NCBI GenBank assembly: GCA_012512865.1
Contig: JAAZDH010000151.1
Span: 1-35,762, forward strand
DNA length: 35,762 nucleotides
DNA from: Clostridiaceae bacterium
Lineage (GTDB): Bacteria; Bacillota; Clostridia; Acetivibrionales; DUMC01
Direction: 5' to 3'
The notes under the pieces are model-generated. The model did not search any database. It saw only the letters and a list, made by a program, of their open reading frames with translations, and was not told the DNA's origin. Position numbers and translations under genes: made by a program. Shown piece by piece: positions 31,490-35,762 of this stretch. Positions within the stretch are counted from its first letter, which is position 1, and each line of letters opens with the position of its first letter.

Positions 31490-32602
31490 TCACTTTAACA
31501 CCTGGACGCCGATTTTTCCGATATTTTCTGCTATTCCTGTTGTAGCATCCGGCGCATCATCGTGTTGGTTCTTGCCTTCCCGCTGGTATGTCGTCATGGC
31601 CTTGTAGTATTCAGGCCACCGGTCTCGCCAATTAACCGGGAAGTATATGTGATCCATCACCCAGGTTGCATGGGAAAGGATCCTAGCTTTTTTGTTCTTA
31701 CTTTGATGGAACCACTTAATCTTTGTCCTATTAGTCCTGTATTTTTCTTTCAGGATCCTTTCAACTGCCCTGGCAAAGCCACGGCCACCATTGTTACTTT
31801 CTATATCAGCCACATTAACGTTATTTTCACATAGCATCTTGGCTGTTGCCGGCTCTGTTTCTTCCATCGGAGCTTTTGTGTACAGTACGTCCAGCACGTA
31901 AGCTTCCATGTTGTATTCACCATAAACAATAGCGCATAGATAATCATCACCCTCGTCTGCAGTGTCCACGTAAGCACATATACGCGTGAATAATGGATTC
32001 CCGTTTTCGTCCCTTGGAATATCCGTGTAAGTTTTGAAAGAACTATACAACCTCCCTTTGACGTCAATAGGCACCTGTTGATAGTTGGCACTGGCAATAT
32101 CCTCATTCATAGCCCGAACTTTCATTTCATAGCTTTCACGTGAAAGAATCTCATCACAAAGCATAGTACCGTCATCTTGTAGGGCTTTCATTGTAATGTG
32201 TCTAACTTTCCTGCCTTCTTCTTTAAAATGTTCCAGGGCCCTGCCGGCCAGATCCCCGGTAACCCATCGTGTCATGATAATGATTATTTTCCCGCCTTCC
32301 TCAAGCCGGAACAGCATTGTATTAGTAAACCAACTCCAGTGCTTTTCTAAAACATTCTCGTTATATGCCTCTTCGTCATTTTTGATAAGATCGTCTATTA
32401 TCATCAGCGTGCAGCCAAAACCCGTGGCCGTACCCGTAGGTGACGTGGCCAAATAATTGTTATGTCCTCCCTCCAGGCTCCACAAGTTCATGGCGGCATC
32501 ACCTTGCTTAATTCGTATGCCAGGAAATATGTCACTGTAAATTATTTTATCTTCATCGGCCTTCTTTTGTGTTGGCATACTCCCATGCTTTGTAATCATC
32601 AA
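31490..32602 (-). pseudogene. Phage terminase large subunit, 5'-truncated
   Basis: What remains starts just before Walker B (TLMIIDDLIKNDEEA) and includes the motif III region IIIIMTRWVTGDLAGRAL and the RNase-H-like nuclease domain: AYVDTADEGDDYLCAIVYGE, ADIESNNGGRGFARAVERIL and HDDAPDATTGIAENIG. The Walker A ATPase part that should precede is missing. In its place, the DNA at 32553-32666 encodes a group II intron maturase fragment in a different frame. The first codons of the open frame (MMITKHGSMPTQ) are therefore maturase DNA read out of frame, and the real terminase sequence starts near KADEDKIIYSDIF. It cannot package DNA. Confidence 0.85.
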
Positions 32603-32666
32603 TACCTAGTTTCACAAGATTGTCATGTCTGGTCTTGATTTTCTTCCAGCGTTTCCAGTAGCACAT
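32553..32666 (-). pseudogene. Fragment of a group II intron maturase C-terminus
   Basis: The frame reads MCYWKRWKKIKTRHDNLVKL, then GIDDYKAWEYANTKEGR and a stop. This is the conserved end of the maturase X domain of bacterial group II intron proteins, and the next expected residues (a K-G-x-W-R segment) are cut off at the terminase junction near 32560. Upstream, repeated 27-bp units (TGACGGAAATATTTCAATG-like, 32667-32713) replace the rest of the gene. It marks a second, largely deleted intron. Confidence 0.8.
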
Positions 32667-33022
32667 CTGACGGAAATATTTCAATGAGATGATTTGACGG
32701 AAGTATTTTAATGGAAATATATTTAACAGAATCATATACATATGATTGAGCGATACAAATTTGATTGAGCAATCACATATTTGATGGGATGACATAAAAA
32801 GAAACCCGCAATTTTTATCAATCATTTATTTCCTTTTTATGATATTATATACATACAGAGTAGATCTATATGGGGAGGAATTAAACAGGGAGAAATAAGG
32901 AAGTAACCGGCCTTACGCCGGTTGATTACATAAGGAAGCGCAGGCGGCTATGAGTTTGAAACATATATTGAAGAATCTCGCACATACAGCGAGAAAATTT
33001 ATATACCATTGGAGGGAGAATA
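32667..33022. other. Gap between the prophage relic and the 33-kb gene
   Basis: No gene. It contains the 27-bp repeat noted above, and a repeated TTGATTGAGCAA-like motif (about 32743-32773). In the leader of the next gene there are two small hairpins: AACCGGC/GCCGGTT and CTCGC/GCGAG. I recognise no known riboswitch. Confidence 0.4.
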
Positions 33023-33976
33023 ATGAAAAAACAGCTTAACATTTCCTGGGACGGTATACAGGATGCGACCGGTTACCTGTTTTCTTTTGCAAAATCATTG
33101 TCCTGTGCAGTAAAAAACAGCTCTTGGCCCGAATATGCCGAGGATATTGTTGCAACAAGCGGCTTTGCTTTCCGTATGTGGGTCAGCGCAGACTTATGCC
33201 CGTCAGCAACCAGTATTTGGAGCTTTGACTGCCAAAAACCATGGGTGGAAAACGGCGGCCTGCTTTGTGATTATGTAGGACGCTATTGGAACCAGGAGCG
33301 TATTGAAAAAGAAAAACGGCTGGAAGCAATTCGGAATGTCAAGTCTTCTATTGACAGGGGTATTCCTGCAATATCATGGGACATCGGTGTCCCGGAATGG
33401 GGGCTTATCACGGGTTATGATGATGCCATACAGATGTTTTATACCCTGCCAATCAATGCAGAGAAAGCCGATCCTACAAGTTCAGCCTATAATACCGTGG
33501 AAATGCCTTATGATGTCCTGGGCAAACGTGAAATACCGATTCTTTCAGTTTTGACCATAACGGGCAAATCTGATAAAACAAAGGAAGATATTTTACATGG
33601 CACGATAAAACTAGCTGTAAACCATCTTAAAGGCGGAGAATGGTGTGACAATGCAAAGGGGCTTGATGCTTATCCTGCTTTAATCAGGATATTTGAAGAA
33701 AACCCTGGGTTTGCTGCGTCGTGGAACGCTGAATACTTTCTCGGAACATACGGTGCTTTAAAAGAATACGCTTATAAATACTTTGAAAAAGTTGGAATGA
33801 TTGAACTGGCGGAAATATACAAGGCTGTATTTAATGCATGGATGGAAGCATTTAAAATTAAGACAAACGAGGATGCAACAGCGGCCGAGGTCAGGGAAAG
33901 AATTGCATCATTACTAAATTCCGCATATAAGAATGAAGAAGAAGCGGTTAAGGTAATGGAATCCCTTGCAATATAG
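33023..33976 (+). CDS. Protein of unknown function (possible papain/C39-like fold)
   Basis: 317 residues, no signal peptide or membrane segment. Visible conserved-looking parts are GFAFRMWVSADLCPSATSIW (Cys59) and GIPAISWD with EWGLITGYDD (113-134), then an acidic helical C-terminus. The order of a Cys-containing segment followed by a strand of the type G-x-P-x-I-x-W/Y-D with GLITGYD resembles the BtrH/C39-like proteins I have seen in Firmicutes, where this second strand carries the position of the catalytic residue; no clear catalytic His is visible, so activity is uncertain. The ATG has GGAGG upstream. It stands alone between a prophage relic and a decayed gene. Confidence 0.75.
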   Translation: MKKQLNISWDGIQDATGYLFSFAKSLSCAVKNSSWPEYAEDIVATSGFAFRMWVSADLCPSATSIWSFDCQKPWVENGGLLCDYVGRYWNQERIEKEKRLEAIRNVKSSIDRGIPAISWDIGVPEWGLITGYDDAIQMFYTLPINAEKADPTSSAYNTVEMPYDVLGKREIPILSVLTITGKSDKTKEDILHGTIKLAVNHLKGGEWCDNAKGLDAYPALIRIFEENPGFAASWNAEYFLGTYGALKEYAYKYFEKVGMIELAEIYKAVFNAWMEAFKIKTNEDATAAEVRERIASLLNSAYKNEEEAVKVMESLAI

Positions 33977-33985
33977 GCATACATA

Positions 33986-34024
33986 CCAAATAGGTATACC
34001 ATACAGGTATGCCATATAGGTATA
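33986..34024. repeat. Tandem 13-bp repeat, three units
   Basis: Three units of consensus CCATATAGGTATA directly follow the stop of the 33-kb gene; a fourth diverged unit overlaps the stop. Confidence 0.65.
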
Positions 34025-34136
34025 TCAAGTACTTCTATGTTCTATCTCGTTCATTTTTTCATGCAATTCCTGGCACCTTTTCTAACATTTTAATATAAAA
34101 AACATTTGCGGATTATAATTTATATAATAACATTGG

Positions 34137-34427
34137 TTAATCCGCAAGTACCATTTCCATGCAACGCTTTCGCCACAAATGCTCGTATTCCTTGTGGGGC
34201 ACAATTCTCCTTGCAAGATCGGCCAGGTTATGCACACCTTCCTCTGCCGCGGTTCCAATACTCCTTTTCTCCTATGCACATATCGATCCGGCGGACATCC
34301 AGGGCTTCGGGATACATTGCCCTTACTTCCGGCAGGTTCATCCTTTGCAGCCAGCATTCGCCGATGGAGACACCATCCACTTCAACAAGGAAGCATAGTG
34401 CGTATCGTGAGTTTTAATAATGCTCAT
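34137..34427 (-). pseudogene. Decayed GNAT acetyltransferase (aminoglycoside-6'-type resemblance)
   Basis: An ATG at 34427 opens MSIIKTHDTHYASLLKW. Another frame then carries FLVEVDGVSIGECWLQRMN and LPEVRAMYPEALDVRRIDMC, ending IGEKEYWNRG. This is the centre of a GNAT fold of the AAC(6')-like subfamily, up to the acetyl-CoA loop. The loop and the following helices are deleted, and a third frame resumes as EEGVHNLADLARRIVP and ends EMVLAD at 34137. Two frame changes and internal deletions make it non-functional. Confidence 0.65.
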
Positions 34428-34662
34428 ATGTTTCCACCATCCTTCCTTTGAGGAAGTCTTTCGTTTTTATGGATATGGTTATAGATGCTCTTTCCATATT
34501 CCCCGCAGTCTATTCTCCACTTTGCAGTTTATGCTCCATTTTGAAACAAACCAATCAACAAACCAATTAACAAACCAATCAATTGCACGCTCACAATATC
34601 CGGGACAGTTTTTTAATTGAAATAATATTTCAATAATATTTTATTTTTATATATTAGTTCAC
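34428..34662. repeat. Gap with a 12-bp tandem repeat
   Basis: No gene. Three units of AAACCAATCAAC lie at 34548-34583. The rest is AT-rich. Confidence 0.6.
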
Positions 34663-35616
34663 TCATTTCACGCACCCGCTTCCCATAACTTGCCGGATAA
34701 AATCGCCTAAGTTTTCTTCAGTTACATCCATTGTATCCATGGCTTTTAAGACTTCTCTCACAAACAGGAATCCGCTATCACAACTCCACTTGCAATACTG
34801 AGATTTCTCCTGTTTGCTCATACTTGAGAGCCCAATAGTAATGCCTCGAACAAAGCATTCCTCTAAAGCATGAATTTTTGAATCTTCCGAATCATCCCAC
34901 ATGTAGCCATAGGTTATCATTCTCCCTGCGTTAAAGCATTTGTCAGGATTTACTTTAGGTAAAAGAGATACGATTATATTTCTGTGGGCCGTTATAAACG
35001 GATGCAAAAACTCATGCAGGATGGAAATCTCAGTAGGATATGTAGTAATGACAACCGTTCTGTCACCTTGTTTTACGAAATCAGCCATGCTGGGTGATTG
35101 AAGCAGGTTAGGCGAAAATTCGATGCTATATGGCATGTTTGTAAACTTTTTGATAGCGCTTTCGATGATCCTTATTTGCCTATTGTAATCATTAAGCCGG
35201 GCTTGGATTATATCCTGATATCTCTTCCAAAGCTTCGAATATCCAGGATTTTCTTTTATCTGCTTCAACACACCCGGAAGCCCTTTAATCCAATCCCAAA
35301 ACCAGTCTTCATGGCCTCCAAAACCGCAGCTTTTTATAAATGCTGCATAATCATTAAAAGTATTGAATTCATAGTCTTTGATAAAAAAGCATGCAGCAGA
35401 AATATCCGATCCATAAGGCCAGTAGGGATTTATTACATTTGTTGACCGGGCTTTTTTGAAATATTCGACGGCACTGTCTTTGAAACTGGTATTCCTGATA
35501 TCATCAACCAGGCTCATTATTTCCGTATCGTTTTTATCAGATAATTCATAACCTGAAGCCACCAATCCCACATAGGACATAACCAAATACTCATTTACTC
35601 CAATTGATATTGGCAT
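34663..35616 (-). CDS. Zincin-like metallopeptidase domain protein, family not recognised
   Basis: 317 residues without a signal peptide. HEFLH at 201-205 (EISILHEFLHPFITAHRN) is the HExxH zinc motif, with the catalytic Glu at 202. About 47 residues later, HALEECFVRG (249-258) offers a Glu as third ligand, as in gluzincins. The N-terminal 190 residues are helical and unknown (VNPYWPYGSD, WFWDWIKGLPGVL). I cannot assign substrate or family. ATG 35616 has GAGGAG 7 nt upstream. The upstream DNA has a 32-bp tandem duplication and a perfect palindrome, so transcription is probably controlled. Confidence 0.7.
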   Translation of the reverse strand: MPISIGVNEYLVMSYVGLVASGYELSDKNDTEIMSLVDDIRNTSFKDSAVEYFKKARSTNVINPYWPYGSDISAACFFIKDYEFNTFNDYAAFIKSCGFGGHEDWFWDWIKGLPGVLKQIKENPGYSKLWKRYQDIIQARLNDYNRQIRIIESAIKKFTNMPYSIEFSPNLLQSPSMADFVKQGDRTVVITTYPTEISILHEFLHPFITAHRNIIVSLLPKVNPDKCFNAGRMITYGYMWDDSEDSKIHALEECFVRGITIGLSSMSKQEKSQYCKWSCDSGFLFVREVLKAMDTMDVTEENLGDFIRQVMGSGCVK

Positions 35617-35626
35617 ATCACCACTC

Positions 35627-35690
35627 CTCGTATAATATTATTTGTTAATATATTTCTGCTCGTATAATATTATTTGTTAATATATTTCTG
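35627..35690. repeat. Perfect 32-bp tandem duplication
   Basis: The unit, CTCGTATAATATT... through ...TATTTCTG, occurs twice without a mismatch (35627-35658 and 35659-35690), just upstream of the zincin gene. Each copy contains AT-rich promoter-like sequence, so a promoter may have been doubled. Confidence 0.85.
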
Positions 35691-35691
35691 C

Positions 35692-35720
35692 TTAACTTCC
35701 AGTTAATAACTGGAAGTTAA
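35692..35720. promoter_or_regulatory. Perfect 29-nt palindrome, likely operator
   Basis: Two exact 14-nt arms (TTAACTTCCAGTTA and its complement) flank one central base. A long near-continuous dyad with a CTTCCAG/CTGGAAG core resembles MerR-family operators. It could serve the zincin gene or a gene to the right of the window. Confidence 0.6.
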
Positions 35721-35762
35721 ATCGTTCGCTATACCATATTAGTGAACAAGCTGCTGTTTTAG

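Noticed and set aside
28196..32602. A complete, inducible prophage
   Set aside because: Only four head-end genes remain, two of them broken; no integrase, lysis, tail or replication genes are in the window.

Overview
The window reads as a low- to moderate-GC Gram-positive anaerobe of the class Clostridia. Evidence: AGGAGG-type ribosome binding sites almost everywhere, consensus sigma-A promoters, two T-box leaders, a class C-like group II intron beside a hairpin, a tandem GNAT protein, an Rpn-family nuclease, a second-type RsgA and a WG-repeat lipoprotein. I cannot name the genus safely; a Ruminiclostridium-like cellulolytic clostridium fits best. The region is accessory, with many decayed genes and many short tandem repeats in the gaps.

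Layout. 1-6.8 kb: a probable carbohydrate-catabolic neighbourhood. It holds the start of a uroporphyrinogen-decarboxylase-family (UroD) gene, a fossil LacI-type regulator, an ADP-ribosylglycohydrolase, a divergent AraC regulator, a tRNA-Val/tRNA-Ala pair with its own promoter, a BNR/Asp-box sialidase-like protein and a second UroD-family gene. About 1 kb of decayed DNA lies inside it, and a 31-bp repeat occurs on both sides of the sialidase-like gene. 6.8-9.5 kb: a broken secreted-protein gene, a doubtful small ORF and a WG-repeat lipoprotein. 9.7-14.6 kb: a methyltransferase, then an ABC ATPase, a FtsX-like permease, a histidine kinase and an OmpR-type regulator. PhoP-like direct-repeat boxes lie before both the regulator and the permease. 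14.8-18.7 kb: a GrpB-methyltransferase fusion, another methyltransferase and an RsgA GTPase, with a long structured leader upstream.

18.7-26.5 kb: two aminoacyl-tRNA synthetase genes, each under a T-box. The metS-like gene (Met specifier) is frameshifted. The trpS gene (Trp specifier) is intact and is preceded by an undescribed-looking short ORF with tandem Trp codons and a perfect Shine-Dalgarno sequence that overlaps the trpS start. This suggests a second, translational layer of tryptophan control after the T-box, and it is the best candidate here for something new. Between them lie a methyltransferase, a tandem GNAT acetyltransferase and an Rpn nuclease. 26.5-28.2 kb: a group II intron inserted next to a perfect hairpin just after trpS; its reverse transcriptase lacks the usual C-terminal end.

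28.2-32.7 kb: a prophage relic on the minus strand (5'-truncated terminase, broken portal gene, intact MuF head protein with a toxin-like C-terminus, and a small Cys-rich protein). A fragment of another group II intron reverse transcriptase is fused to the broken end of the terminase. 33-35.8 kb: an orphan protein of unknown function, a decayed GNAT acetyltransferase and a zincin-like HExxH protein. Upstream of the last are a 32-bp tandem duplication and a perfect 29-nt palindrome.
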